Shown: positions 19,836-30,302, counted from the stretch's first letter. The stretch is 64,000 nt of DNA from Asparagopsis taxiformis (GCA_030407315.1 JALQPE010002232.1:62001-126000), one strand, 5' to 3'. Notes: generated by a model from the sequence alone, not told the origin. Translations and numbers: made by a program.

Positions 19836-20804
19836 TCACCAACACCACTCGTTACATGCGGGCACATATACTGGTTGAACATGCGCGGTGGAGCAATAAC
19901 AGTTGTACGCGACTTGCACTTTGCACAAAGGCGCGTGCACCTGAGGCGCCGGTGATGGTTTTCTGACAGCACACACGTTTTTGCAAACGGGCATTGTGCA
20001 CGGATTACCAATGCACGTCGGGGTGTTGACTTGAATATTACAACAAGTCTTGGCACATTTGGAACCGGCTGTGGATTTAGCGCAGTTATTCCTCCCCTTG
20101 TTTTCGGTGAAATCCATAATGGACGCTTCCGATGTATCCACGACACTGTTTTCATTAGCCGCACCGGCCACGCTTGCAACGTGCTGCAAAGGTGTGTGGT
20201 GACTGGAAACAGCCGCATGCGTATGATGAGCGGATGCAGCGATGCCGGGCGTTGATGTTGTTGTTGACGTCGTCGTCGTCAATGTCGTACTGCACGAGCA
20301 TCCTCGAGAGCACTTGCCTCCCAGACGACCCGGGGTGCAGATTCCAATTTTGCAACAGCAACCATAGTAATCATCTGAAGTTGGTGCACCGTTAAATGGG
20401 AATGATGCAGCCGTTGCCTCGCTGGTTACTTTCTTGTGCGACTTTGTACATTTGCCATTCGTGCATACAGAAACTTTAACGTCCGTTTGCGTCTTCTGAC
20501 AACCCACACGCTTGCAGTCGTCGCGGCATGTTGTCTTCTTGTATTTGCAGCATTTCCCCTTAGCAGCTTGGACGCACGATATGACGTGGTCCTTGTGATG
20601 CATGGCGTGCTGCTTCGGCTGGCAGGGCGCCACGGAAACTATGGACTTGGATTTGTTGCAGCACGATTTCGGCTGTTCAGAACACTTGTGATGACGACAG
20701 CACGATACTGATTTGGCCTTCTCTGTGCACTTACTACAGCACGATTTCGATTTGGGCTTGGATGCGACCGAGCACTTATTGAAACACGATATGTAGCTAG
20801 GCAT
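19836..20804 (-). CDS. Cysteine-rich protein of unknown function
   Basis: 322 residues from the ATG at 20804; the frame opens 21 nt earlier at a TTG. It contains 39 Cys (12%), many as CC pairs or C-x(2-4)-C spaced with Lys, Ser and His (for example S-C-C-S-K-C, S-C-C-R-H-H-K-C, Y-G-C-C-C-K-I-G-I-C). There are two Cys-rich blocks, residues 1-185 and 255-322, separated by a Thr/His/Ala/Ser linker with about 12 consecutive Thr/Ser residues. It lacks a signal peptide and a known fold. Lys-Cys-rich composition resembles metallothionein-like or zinc-binding proteins, or a disulfide-linked structural protein; neither is established. Confidence 0.65.
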   Translation of the reverse strand: MPSYISCFNKCSVASKPKSKSCCSKCTEKAKSVSCCRHHKCSEQPKSCCNKSKSIVSVAPCQPKQHAMHHKDHVISCVQAAKGKCCKYKKTTCRDDCKRVGCQKTQTDVKVSVCTNGKCTKSHKKVTSEATAASFPFNGAPTSDDYYGCCCKIGICTPGRLGGKCSRGCSCSTTLTTTTSTTTSTPGIAASAHHTHAAVSSHHTPLQHVASVAGAANENSVVDTSEASIMDFTENKGRNNCAKSTAGSKCAKTCCNIQVNTPTCIGNPCTMPVCKNVCAVRKPSPAPQVHAPLCKVQVAYNCYCSTAHVQPVYVPACNEWCW

Positions 20805-21136
20805 GGTGCAAATACTGAAGATCAAAGACGGATATAAGCGTATGCGTGCAGTTGGACATGCTCAGTGGGGAGAGTAGGAGTGCGCTGCCGTCGTTGGAAT
20901 ACATATCGAGAATGGCGCACTTTGAATTGGTGTACGGCGCAGCGCGGGCGGCCGGATCGGCAACTGTCGTTTGGTACATGGCGAGCTTCACTGGTGAGGG
21001 GAAAGAATTATCGATATCCATGACGTCGAGAGCGTACAGACAAACAATGATCTTGTGGTGTTTTGCGCTCTTTGATTGGGCATGTGCTCTCCCACTCGTT
21101 GTGTCTTTACAGATACAACGGCACTGCACGCGACAA
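20805..21136. other. Intergenic with weak TATA-like element
   Basis: 332 bp upstream of the Cys-rich gene and downstream of the Sel1 gene. On the minus strand CTTATATC (about 20831-20839) lies about 30 bp from the Cys-rich ATG, which would leave almost no leader. No other feature is seen. Confidence 0.35.
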
Positions 21137-24100
21137 CTATTCCATCGAATACAACTTGAGCCGTTCCCTGGCCTCGATATGCCCTTTGTTCGCCGCCTCG
21201 CGATAGTATTTCTGTGCCAACAACGCGTCATACGTTGCTCCGATTTGCGCCTCATGGCACGCCGCGACGTTGAAGCAGCCAGCAGCATTACCGCGTTCCG
21301 CCGCTTGTCGATACTTTTCAAATGCTGCCTTGGCATTCTTCTCAATGCCCCCCTTTCCAATCTCGTACATCGACCCCAGATTTACCAACGCACATGCATC
21401 ATCCTTTTCAATCGCCATATCTAGCAATTCCCGTGCTCGATCAAACATGTCCTCCTTCATCAACAACAGAGCTAGATTGTTCGCCGCTATGTGATGCAAA
21501 TGCTTCACTGCACGTTCATAATAATGCTTCGCAATCATTATATTCTTCTCAGTTCCGATGGCAAGTTCATAACACAACCCGACGTTGGTCATTGCTGTCG
21601 CAACGCCCATTTCCGCAGCTTCTAAAAGTTTCTTGAAGCACCCCTCTTGTTTCCCCAATGGTCGTTTGAATTCTTCCCAAACTGCAACGTCGTTTGTGGC
21701 TTCCAAACATCCTTCCAGACTCGACTCGCTAAGCAACTCATGGATGCGTTTGTCGACATCATTGGAACACATCAACGACAACGTCAGAATAGCGTTCTTG
21801 TGCTTCTGCAGAAATACCGCAAAATTGTACATGCACTTTGCTCGTCTCATGCCGTTCAGCCGAACAACTGCACACTGGAAAAAGCAAAACGCCTGCAAGA
21901 TGTTCTGTCGTTCATATCTCAGCGCCAGTGTCGCTTGTCCTCGTGCATACCCCAAGTCTGCAGCTGCTGTAAACAGCTCATACGCTTTTTCTTCTGATGC
22001 CTCCACTCCTCGTCCCTTCAGATAACAGTATCCAAGCAAATACAATGCGACCGGATCGTTTCCACCCTGTTTGAAATAATGTACAGCCAATTCATAACTT
22101 CCCTTACTATTCACGCCTTCGTGCGAATATCCCCTGTATGCACAATATCCCAGCAGCGCCTGGGCCCTCCCTGATCCCTTGTTGGCCGCTTCAGAAAACA
22201 GACATATCGCTTTAGGAACGTTCCTTTTTCCGCTCTGTCCCTTCATCCAATACTTTCCGAGGATTACCATCGCTGAAGAGCTACCCATAGATATCGCACT
22301 GTTCAAAATTTCCAGCGCTCTCTCTACATTTCTTTCCACACCGTGCCCACGCAGGTAGCAAACACCAAGCAGCGCCTTCGCAGACTTGGATTCACAGCTT
22401 TTTAGTAGACTTGTTAGTAGGGATACTGCTTTTGAAAAATCCCGTGCAACGCCCCGACCAGTGTAATACATCCATGCCAGGCGCCGCATCACACCTCTAT
22501 CGCCTCGATCTAATAGCGAGTGCAAAAACTTGAACTCCTTCTCGGCAGTCTTGATGTTTGCATTCATACGCGTATAACAGCTTCTCAAGTTATTGAGCAC
22601 ATCTTCGTTACCGTTCTGATACGCAGCCTCATAATGTGCTATTGCTAAGTCAATGCTTTTCTTCACACCGACGCCATGCTCGTAACATCTCGCTAGATTC
22701 ACTAGAGCTGGCTTGTCTCCAGCCTCGGCTGCTTTGAGATATAGAGCCGCCGCTTTCTGCAAGTCTATCTGCACGCCTTTGCCGGTACGGTAAAATGTCG
22801 CCAAAGATCGCATCGAGACTGGATCACCATCGTTTGCTGCTTTTTGATACAGCTCAGCCGCTCGGGCATGGTTTTGCTGCACACCCTTTCCGATGCTGTA
22901 AAACCACGCAAGATGTCTTGTGGCAACCAAGTTGTCGGCTTCAGAGAGTTCGAGCAAAAGGTTACGAGCCTGTGCATAGTTCTGACGACAGCCTTTGCCC
23001 AAGATATAGCAGTGTGCAAGACTTAGTTGCGCTTCTTCGCTGCCAGCAGCCGCAGCTTTTCCGTACAATTCGCATGCTCTTTTGCAGTCCTCTGCAATTC
23101 CTGTGCCCTTCATGCAGCAATGGCCCAGCAGGACAGTTCCCTTAATGCAACCATTGTCAGAGGCTTTCTGAAACTGTTCAACAGCCTTCACGTAATCACA
23201 TGGAGTTCCCAAGCCGAAAAAGTAGCAGTTGCCGAGAGCGTACTGTGATTCTGCGAAACCGGCATCGGAAGCCTTTCTAAAATAATTGACAGCATATGTG
23301 TGATTCTTTTCCATGGCCTTGCCATAAAAGTGACGAGTACCAAGAATATGGGTGGCTTCGACCCTTCCGGCGTTATCAGCCCTCTCAAGCAAGTAGAGGC
23401 CCTTACTGGTATCTTTTTCCACACCCTTCCCGTCGAGATAACATTGTGCAAGACCGATAAATGCATCGTAGTCGTACTCATCACTAGCAGCAATATACAG
23501 AGAAACGGCGCGCCTCATGTCAACGGAGACCCCAATGCCATACAGATAGCAGCTGGCAAGCGATGTCTTCGAACGGGTAAGACCAGCGTCTACTGCTCTT
23601 TTGTACAATTGAAAGGCCTTTTCGGGATTCTTTGGAACGACGCGTCCCTGAAGGTAAAAATTTGCAACATGATGCATAGCCTCTGGAAACAAATTGGTCT
23701 GCAATGCTCGAAGATACCACTGAAACGCATGTGATTCCGACTGCGCAACTCCCTTTCCAGAATGGTATGCGGCTGCTACAGGCATAAACGCAGTTGGTTC
23801 ATTAGCATCCGCCGCTTGTTTATAAAATTTGAAAGCAGCGACAGGATCCTTTTCAGCAACACCGACACCACTAGCGTTACAATTTCCAAGTTTAACAAGC
23901 GCCTTTGCATTACGAAACTCGGCAGCTTGATGATACAATCTAACAGCTTCTGCCAGATCACAGGCGACTCCAGCGCCATCAAAATAGCAATCAGCAAGCG
24001 CGAGGTATGAATCATGATGGCCGTTTTGAATGGCCGCGCGTAGAAGCTCAACGGCTTTGACGGGGTTTTTGTCGACGCCCAGTCCGAAGCGAAAGCACTC

Positions 24101-24373
24101 GGCAAGCTGGCCCTGTGCGGCTGCACAGCCGGCATCAGTGGCGCGTCCGAGCAGGATCGCGGCGCGGGTCGGATCCTTTGCGACGCCTCGGCCGGCGAGA
24201 TAGAGAGCGGCCAAGGAACGCATGGCGGAGACATGGCCGAGATCTGTCGCGGTCTGGTATTGGCCAGCGGCTTTTTTCATGTTGACTTCGGTGCCGCGTC
24301 CGTGCTCGTAGCACAGACCGAGATTGTATTGCGAGTGGGCGAGGGAGCGATGGGAAATGTGGGACTGCTGCAT
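21137..24373 (-). CDS. Giant Sel1-repeat (TPR-like) protein
   Basis: 1,078 residues, intronless. The first in-frame ATG is at 24373; the frame continues upstream through GTG to a stop but has no earlier ATG. Almost the whole length is Sel1-like repeats of 36-37 residues with the A-x-x-x-L-G-x-C-Y-x-x-G-x-G-V-x-x-D/N pattern, roughly 25 or more copies. The most regular lie in residues 15-560. A less regular segment lies around 760-870. There is no signal peptide or membrane segment, unlike SEL1L/Hrd3, so it is probably a soluble scaffold. Its partners cannot be told from sequence. Confidence 0.9.
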   Translation of the reverse strand: MQQSHISHRSLAHSQYNLGLCYEHGRGTEVNMKKAAGQYQTATDLGHVSAMRSLAALYLAGRGVAKDPTRAAILLGRATDAGCAAAQGQLAECFRFGLGVDKNPVKAVELLRAAIQNGHHDSYLALADCYFDGAGVACDLAEAVRLYHQAAEFRNAKALVKLGNCNASGVGVAEKDPVAAFKFYKQAADANEPTAFMPVAAAYHSGKGVAQSESHAFQWYLRALQTNLFPEAMHHVANFYLQGRVVPKNPEKAFQLYKRAVDAGLTRSKTSLASCYLYGIGVSVDMRRAVSLYIAASDEYDYDAFIGLAQCYLDGKGVEKDTSKGLYLLERADNAGRVEATHILGTRHFYGKAMEKNHTYAVNYFRKASDAGFAESQYALGNCYFFGLGTPCDYVKAVEQFQKASDNGCIKGTVLLGHCCMKGTGIAEDCKRACELYGKAAAAGSEEAQLSLAHCYILGKGCRQNYAQARNLLLELSEADNLVATRHLAWFYSIGKGVQQNHARAAELYQKAANDGDPVSMRSLATFYRTGKGVQIDLQKAAALYLKAAEAGDKPALVNLARCYEHGVGVKKSIDLAIAHYEAAYQNGNEDVLNNLRSCYTRMNANIKTAEKEFKFLHSLLDRGDRGVMRRLAWMYYTGRGVARDFSKAVSLLTSLLKSCESKSAKALLGVCYLRGHGVERNVERALEILNSAISMGSSSAMVILGKYWMKGQSGKRNVPKAICLFSEAANKGSGRAQALLGYCAYRGYSHEGVNSKGSYELAVHYFKQGGNDPVALYLLGYCYLKGRGVEASEEKAYELFTAAADLGYARGQATLALRYERQNILQAFCFFQCAVVRLNGMRRAKCMYNFAVFLQKHKNAILTLSLMCSNDVDKRIHELLSESSLEGCLEATNDVAVWEEFKRPLGKQEGCFKKLLEAAEMGVATAMTNVGLCYELAIGTEKNIMIAKHYYERAVKHLHHIAANNLALLLMKEDMFDRARELLDMAIEKDDACALVNLGSMYEIGKGGIEKNAKAAFEKYRQAAERGNAAGCFNVAACHEAQIGATYDALLAQKYYREAANKGHIEARERLKLYSME

Positions 24374-24777
24374 GATGGTTGGCGACGTTTTCACACCGAT
24401 GGGACGCAGCCAGCGCGCTGGCTCATGGGTGGAAGATGGCGCGGTGCATGATGCGGAAACGGAAAATGTTCGACTACGTTGGTAGGCTGACCGAAGTAGA
24501 GGTCAACACGTGAAATAATGCGCCAGTTTTTTTCCAATAAAACAACTTGGTTTGGTGATTGCTGACTGATCATACCATTTTTCTATTTGATCTTCCGACT
24601 GCGACTACTGTCCAGAGCTGCCGACAATCTCCGCTGCATCTCCTTCACTATCTTCTTTTTCCAATCTTTCGTATACTTCCCTGTGCTTGTCTCTCGACTC
24701 ACCGTCCAGTCCGCTCCAATACCTTTTCCCCATCATAACAGCTGATTGCACCCCAACGTCCCGTTTCAAAACTTTAG
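24374..24777. other. Intergenic with an open extension frame
   Basis: Between the Sel1 start and the stop of the GCFC-like gene. On the minus strand 24605-24826 is an open frame of 73 codons, rich in charged residues, that overlaps the end of the GCFC frame by 49 bp in another phase. It may be a missed C-terminal part (see findings). Confidence 0.4.
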
Positions 24778-26571
24778 CTACACGCCGTCCACCCACGACA
24801 CAGCGCAAAACACTCTCAAGTACCATACCACTACTCTCCCCAAATCCCCCTTGCTCTCCAACACAGATCGCGTCTCCAGCAATAATCGTTCTTCAAATGC
24901 CTTGCCAATCCGTTCAACTTGTTGCTTGCCATCCATGTCAAACCCACCACCAATCAAACAATCTAAAACTCTCTTAGCGCGTCCACCAAACTTGTCACAA
25001 GAAGCATCAGATCGCGGTTGCCACCGCGCCGCAACTTCTGCGGCCAAAATTTCCGACATTCTCGAACTGAGCAATGCAGCCGCTCGCGATTCCTCGGGTA
25101 ATCGCGACACCCACTCCAATTGCCTGTCCTCCTCACCCTCATGTACAAAATGCCAAAGACCTACGAGCCTTCCCAGCGCAATATCAGCCTTCGAAGCGGC
25201 ATATTCCCCTGGTAATTTCCGTTTCCACGCTGAAAACCGTTCGATAATCTTCTCCACAGTCGCACCCGCCTCGTCTGCACCCGAATCACCTCTTATTCCC
25301 GGGGAGGCCGGAGGCGACGGTGTAGGCGATCTGTCAAAAACAGCCGGTCGGAAACGACCAAATTCATCCACAGATGCCTCCATTTCCTTCGCAGTCTGCA
25401 GCGCTTTCTCGTGCAACGCACCCAGTACATCTTTCCGTCTGATCACAGCCGACGTCCACGCGACGTTTAATTCATCCGACATAATCTGCACAACATTTGT
25501 TATCTCCTCATAAAACTGTAATCGCTCCGTGTCACGCTCGATCTCAACCTCCGCAGACGCAACCTTCTGTAACGCCTTCTTCTCTGCGTCCTTCGCTCTT
25601 TGTATTTTCTCCGCAGCCAGCTTCAGCTTAGCATCCGATTCCAGCGTAGCTTCTGCTAGAAACTCACCGCACCTCTTCACAGCCCTCATTTTCGCACCAA
25701 CACTTGCAACGGTCTCCTCTTCATCTCGAATAATTTCGCGCCCCCAGCGCATCTTCTCCGCAGAGTCCTCCTCATCTGCTGTTTGCACGCGCGTCTCATG
25801 TCCGGCACGGCGCAATTGGCGCTCCTCCCACGCCAAATCATCCTCCTCTGTCGGATCGATCGACGCGTGTTGCGTCTCACGGGCGGATAGCGGAATGAAA
25901 GAGGTCTCCTCCGTGTCCATCATATCTGACACAAACGCTGTGTCGAAGCGAGTGTCGTGTTGCTCGCCGCGCCATTCCGCCGAGAACGGGTCAGCTCGTG
26001 CGGTTGGGACAGGCTTTGTTGTTCGGTTTTGAGGCGGAGGTTTTTGCGAGTGTTGTTTCGATGGCGCAGGAGGTGGTGGTAGATCGGGTACTGGTATTGC
26101 AGAAGCGTCTGTCGGCGGCGATACCATTTCATGTGATTCTGAATTGGCGCCTTTCTGTGCTGGTGTTGGGGCTTGTGACAAAGACTGTAAACGCAACTTT
26201 CGAAGTCCTTCCGCAGAGTAATCTGTTGCTGTTTCAATCTTTGCTTCTTTAGCTTCAGCTTCATCATAGTCCATGGAAAATGGACCTGTGTAGCCAGGAA
26301 CTTCACCCTGTGCACGAATTCGCCTGCGGGAAGCGCGTGGACGCTTTACGACCCGCATTTGCGAGAGATGGTTCTGGGACGTGAGAACATTCGTAGTGGT
26401 CTGTTCGGTGTTGAGAGCCGGTTCATGTGTTTGTTTGGATTCAGACGGCACATTTTGGATAGGGACTTGGACAGTTTGTGTTGTTCCGCGCACCCGTCGC
26501 TTCGAAGGGCCCTTTCGCTTTGCAAAAACTGGTGGCGCACTGGCAGCCGTACTCTCTCTTGGCTCGTTCAT
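24778..26571 (-). CDS. GCFC/PAXBP1 (ILP1/NTR2)-like spliceosome-disassembly protein
   Basis: 597 residues from the ATG at 26571. The N-terminal 200 residues are basic and Pro/Gln-rich, with R-A-S-R-R-R-I-R. An acidic-aromatic motif E-E-D-D-L-A-W-E-E-R-Q-L-R-R-A-G resembles the W-E-x-E-Q-x-R-K-G box of PAXBP1/GCFC2. A coiled coil (about 300-360) leads to F-Y-E-E-I-T-N-V-V-Q-I-M-S-D-E-L, like the GCFC core F-x-E-M-x-x-Y-V-x-D-L. The C-terminal third is helical. In yeast and plants this family (Ntr2/ILP1) works with the G-patch protein Ntr1/TFIP11 and helicase Prp43 to release spliced introns. The match is by motif and layout only, so it is moderate. The true C terminus may lie in another frame. 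Confidence 0.6.
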   Translation of the reverse strand: MNEPRESTAASAPPVFAKRKGPSKRRVRGTTQTVQVPIQNVPSESKQTHEPALNTEQTTTNVLTSQNHLSQMRVVKRPRASRRRIRAQGEVPGYTGPFSMDYDEAEAKEAKIETATDYSAEGLRKLRLQSLSQAPTPAQKGANSESHEMVSPPTDASAIPVPDLPPPPAPSKQHSQKPPPQNRTTKPVPTARADPFSAEWRGEQHDTRFDTAFVSDMMDTEETSFIPLSARETQHASIDPTEEDDLAWEERQLRRAGHETRVQTADEEDSAEKMRWGREIIRDEEETVASVGAKMRAVKRCGEFLAEATLESDAKLKLAAEKIQRAKDAEKKALQKVASAEVEIERDTERLQFYEEITNVVQIMSDELNVAWTSAVIRRKDVLGALHEKALQTAKEMEASVDEFGRFRPAVFDRSPTPSPPASPGIRGDSGADEAGATVEKIIERFSAWKRKLPGEYAASKADIALGRLVGLWHFVHEGEEDRQLEWVSRLPEESRAAALLSSRMSEILAAEVAARWQPRSDASCDKFGGRAKRVLDCLIGGGFDMDGKQQVERIGKAFEERLLLETRSVLESKGDLGRVVVWYLRVFCAVSWVDGV

Positions 26572-26983
26572 TTTAGACGATACATGTTCGCCGGCATTTC
26601 TTTTTCGCTCTCAAGATTTACTCTACGGAGCAAATGACATAATGACGATTTGAAAAGTTTAATGCTATTGGACGAATGATTGACGATCATAGCACATATG
26701 GAAAGACAAGCTGTCCGAGAAATTGTTGAGCTTTCCAGCATTGTTCCTGCCTTTCCAGCTCGTAATCATTCTTTCCAGCCATCGACACCTCTTCTTACCA
26801 ATTGGTCCCTCGCACCAGCCTCTCTCTACTTCCTCCAGTGATTTGGTCGGGATCGACCCTTTTCGAACAATACGCGCGACATATCGAGATCAATCTACCG
26901 CTCGTTCAGTTTGTGCCCAACTTAATTCGACAGCAAGCAGCCCCAATTCCGTCGAGTTGAGCAGCGATTAACACAAGCACACT
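26572..26983. other. Divergent promoter (GCFC-like / proteasome alpha-4)
   Basis: 412 bp between divergent starts. Several TTTCCAGC-type repeats (about 26730-26780) lie in the middle. No coding sequence or clear TATA box. Confidence 0.4.
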
Positions 26984-27822
26984 ATGGCAGGTCGGCGCTA
27001 TGATTCTAGAACAACGTACGTCATGCCAAACTAACACTTTATCTGCAGCAAATATCGCATTGCTGACATTGATCAAATCCCAAACGCTTTGCTTCACACA
27101 GAACATTCTCTCCGGAAGGCCGTCTCTTTCAGGTCGAGTACGCCATGGAGGCGATCGGCCATGCTGGAGCAGCGGTGGGCGTAATGTCGAAAGAGGGCGT
27201 GGTCTTAGCAGCTGAGAAAAAGACAGCTTCCAAGCTGTTGGATACCGGCAAGCGATCAGAGAAAATGTACAAGATAGACGGACACGTCATGTGCGCTGTT
27301 GCTGGTATCACATCTGATGCCAATATTCTCATCAACCAAGCGCGTCTTTCTTCTCAGCGTTATTCATTCTCTTACCAGGAGCCGGTGCCTGTCGAATATT
27401 TGGTTCAGCTCATTTGTGATACCAAGCAGACGTACACACAGTTTGGTGGTTTGCGTCCATTTGGTGTGAGTTTTTTGCTTGCGGGCTGGGATCGCCATTA
27501 TGGCTTCCAGCTGTACCAGAGTGATCCCAGTGGAAATTATGGGGGCTGGAAGGCGACTTCAATTGGTGCCAATTCGAATGCAGCGAGCAGTATTCTGAAG
27601 AGTGATTACAAGGAGGATCTGTCCTTGAAGGATGCTCTCGGTCTCGCCATCAAGGTCCTTACCAAGACAATGGACAGCGCCACGTTATCAGCCGACAAGC
27701 TCGAGATCTCGACTGTGAGTGAGAAGGACGGCAAGGTCACTCACCACCAGCTCAGCGACAAGGAGTTGGAGGCGTTGCTGAAGACTGCGGGTGTGCTGGC
27801 ACCGCCGAAATCTGAAGCCTAG
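26984..27822 (+). CDS. PSMA4: 20S proteasome subunit alpha type-4 (2 exons)
   Basis: Exon 1 (26984-27015) encodes [11 protein letters not shown]. An 86-nt intron (27016-27101, GTACGT...ACACAG, with CTAAC and CTGAC) follows, then exon 2 (27102-27822), giving 250 residues. The junction restores the alpha-subunit signature [22 protein letters not shown]. The body has G-V-V-L-A-A-E-K-K and the A-G-I-T-S-D-A-N block of alpha-4 (alpha3/PAC). It is a structural, non-catalytic subunit of the outer 20S ring. The first exon is only 32 nt and would be missed by frame-only calling. Confidence 0.96.
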
Positions 27823-28107
27823 TAAACTGTTACTTGCGACAGGCAATGTACATTGTATTTGTCAACGAAACTATTCCATTATTAACGTTTGCTAAAATAG
27901 GAGTCCAGTTTGGCCGTCATGTAGCCGCGATTTGGATTAGTTGGATTTTACACATTTCCAAGCACAGGATCACCATCCACAATGAAACTATCTGCACTAC
28001 AAAGCTCCAAAATTCTGGACAACACCAATACGGCCAGTTGCAAAGATAGGACGAGAATACCCATGCTATAACCAGAAGCACCCAATTGCTTGTGTCGCAG
28101 ATCAAGT

Positions 28108-28956
28108 TTAATCCTTGCTGGGCTTTCCACCACGGATACGACCGGTACGACGTGCAGCAATGAGACCAACTTTCTTTCCAGCTGGAGCATCACGTCGAAC
28201 TGTGGTCGGATGACCCACGTGCTGATGGTTACCACCACCATGAGGATGCTCGACAGGATTCATAGCCACACCTGCAAACAGAAAACAAACAGATCAAGAG
28301 TCAGTAACCGCCATCGACGAAACAAACTGCACCAGGAAAACAATAATACACAACATACCTCTGACCTTAGGCCATGAGTTTCTCTTCACACGATACTTGT
28401 GGTAGGCAGCACCAGCCTTGAGAAGCGGCTTGTCGGTACGACCACCACCCGCGACAATACCAACCATGGCACGGCATGTGTTGGGAACAATCTTTCGCGA
28501 ACCTGACGGCAGACGAATACGGGTCTTGTTTCCCTCTAGATGTCCAATAACAGTGACATAGTCACCGGACGCACGCGCAAGTTTTCCACGATCGCCCTTC
28601 TTTGCCTCGACGTTGCAGACAATAGTACCCTCGGGCATCTCAGAGAGCGGCATGATATTGCCAATGGTCAAATTGGCCTTGCGACCACAATAGAGAAACT
28701 GGCCAGTGTACATGCCCTCTGCGGCGACGAAAAGTTCCGTGTTCTTCTGGTATCGAATGCGATCGCGGAAGACAACCTTTGCAAGCGGCGCACCACGACC
28801 GGGATCATGAATGATGTCCTTCACAACGCCCCGAACGTATCCATGACGCTCCGAGAAATCCAATGCGCGCAGTTTGGCAGCTCCTTTCCGCTTGGAGGTA
28901 TGTGACTTGAAAATGCCACCCGCTCCCTTACGCTGCCCACGAATAACGCGACCCAT
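28108..28956 (-). CDS. RPL8: 60S ribosomal protein L8 (uL2), 2 exons
   Basis: Exons 28956-28359 and 28271-28108 join to 253 residues. The 87-nt intron begins GTATGT and ends GCAG, with an ACTGAC branch motif. N terminus [12 protein letters not shown]. The splice restores [17 protein letters not shown], containing the conserved uL2 histidine loop near the peptidyl-transferase centre. It ends G-K-P-S-K-D. The intron lies just before the most conserved C-terminal block. The gene is convergent with proteasome alpha-4 (285 bp gap). Confidence 0.97.
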
Positions 28957-29300
28957 GTCTGGTTAAGATTGCAATCGAAAGAGAGGTTATCGTCGGATCG
29001 AGGCAGCGTTGATGCCAGGAATTGGTGATGTTCGATGCTATGACAATTGAGTCATCAAAAAATTACTTCACAGCGCCTGGGTGGGCGCCGACGGGAACAG
29101 AGTTGCAATAACAAATTAGGGTAATTTCTTTTGCGATTAATTTATTGTTTAAAAAGTAATTGCTTCAGAGGTATGAGACAGATAATATGGGAGATCTGCC
29201 TTTATCTGTCGTTCCTGTGGGGCGATGCTGATTTTGGCGAAGCAGACGCCAAGTATACGCCATTCTCCAATCTCAAACCACGTCCAACATCTTTCTTCTC
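28957..29300. other. Divergent promoter (RPL8 / plastid membrane protein)
   Basis: 344 bp between divergent starts, containing a GC hairpin (GCGCC-loop-GGCGC, about 29078-29095) and an AT-rich tract (29115-29165). No coding sequence. Confidence 0.4.
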
Positions 29301-30302
29301 ATGACATATTCGTATCACGATAAAATGAATTCACGTAATGAAGCAAGCGTTGCTTTTCTATCTGCTACAACAAATGCAATCTTTTCACAAAAGGGAGCGT
29401 TTGTCCAACCACTGACATTCAGTCGCCCAACTTTTCGAGCACGATGTGTTTCACCTCTTCGTTCAGCAACCATACACATGAAATTACCAGACACTAAGCT
29501 TCCACAAACATCAGCGAAGAGCGCTGAACAGACATCAAATAACTTTGAAAAGGTGAAATACAACCGCTATGCACTTGGTGCCCTTTACATCGCATTAATA
29601 CTTTACGGATTCCTGTTCGCACCTGGTTCATTCTCCGATCTCGGACAAATCGGCATGATATTCAATCCATCCGCCCAAGAACAAGTCAACGATCTATTCT
29701 TTGCGCTCTTCAATCTTTTGGGCGTAATTGCAACAAATTACGCAGTGCTGCTCACTCCCGGTGCACCACGACAGACGCGATTGTCCACGAGATTATTCTC
29801 AGCTGCAGGCTTGTTTCTTGGCTTTGGAGCCCTTGGTCCATACCTCATAGGACGCGAATACGTTCCACAAATCTCCAAAGAAGAGGTGGCCGAGCATGGT
29901 GTGCTCAGTCGAATTTTGGAAAACCCAATTTTCCTAATCGGTAACGCGCTCTTCGCCCTGTGGTGCTATGCCTTTGCCTTTGGTATGTTCACACCGGGCA
30001 GTGAGGAGTTGCACAATGTTATGTTCTTCGCCTCGCAGCAGGAGCTAGCCCGCTTGGTAACTACTGACAGAGGGGTTTGTCTCTCTCTAATCGATTCAAT
30101 CGTATTATCGACTGTGATATGGGGTCCGTTAACTGAAGATATGACCAGACGGGGATGGTTCAAACAAAACGAGGCCGTTGAATCTATATTAACAGCTTTA
30201 CTTATTATGCTGGCACCAGGGTTAGGCGTAGCTCTTTACTTTTTAATTAGGCCAAGCCTGCCAAGTAGAGCAGAGCAAAAGAACGTTTCGGTAGATCCGT
30301 AA
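29301..30302 (+). CDS. Predicted plastid multi-pass membrane protein, unknown function
   Basis: 333 residues. The first 60-85 residues are Ser/Thr/Arg-rich with few acids and an A-F-V-Q-P segment, resembling a plastid transit peptide; Met9 could also start. At least four, probably six, hydrophobic helices follow: Y-A-L-G-A-L-Y-I-A-L-I-L-Y-G-F, F-F-A-L-F-N-L-L-G-V-I-A, A-G-L-F-L-G-F-G-A-L-G-P, F-L-I-G-N-A-L-F-A-L-W-C, a weak one near 255, and A-L-L-I-M-L-A-P-G-L-G-V. Soluble loops are short. I do not recognise the family. An envelope or thylakoid membrane location is inferred from the leader. Confidence 0.7.
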   Translation: MTYSYHDKMNSRNEASVAFLSATTNAIFSQKGAFVQPLTFSRPTFRARCVSPLRSATIHMKLPDTKLPQTSAKSAEQTSNNFEKVKYNRYALGALYIALILYGFLFAPGSFSDLGQIGMIFNPSAQEQVNDLFFALFNLLGVIATNYAVLLTPGAPRQTRLSTRLFSAAGLFLGFGALGPYLIGREYVPQISKEEVAEHGVLSRILENPIFLIGNALFALWCYAFAFGMFTPGSEELHNVMFFASQQELARLVTTDRGVCLSLIDSIVLSTVIWGPLTEDMTRRGWFKQNEAVESILTALLIMLAPGLGVALYFLIRPSLPSRAEQKNVSVDP

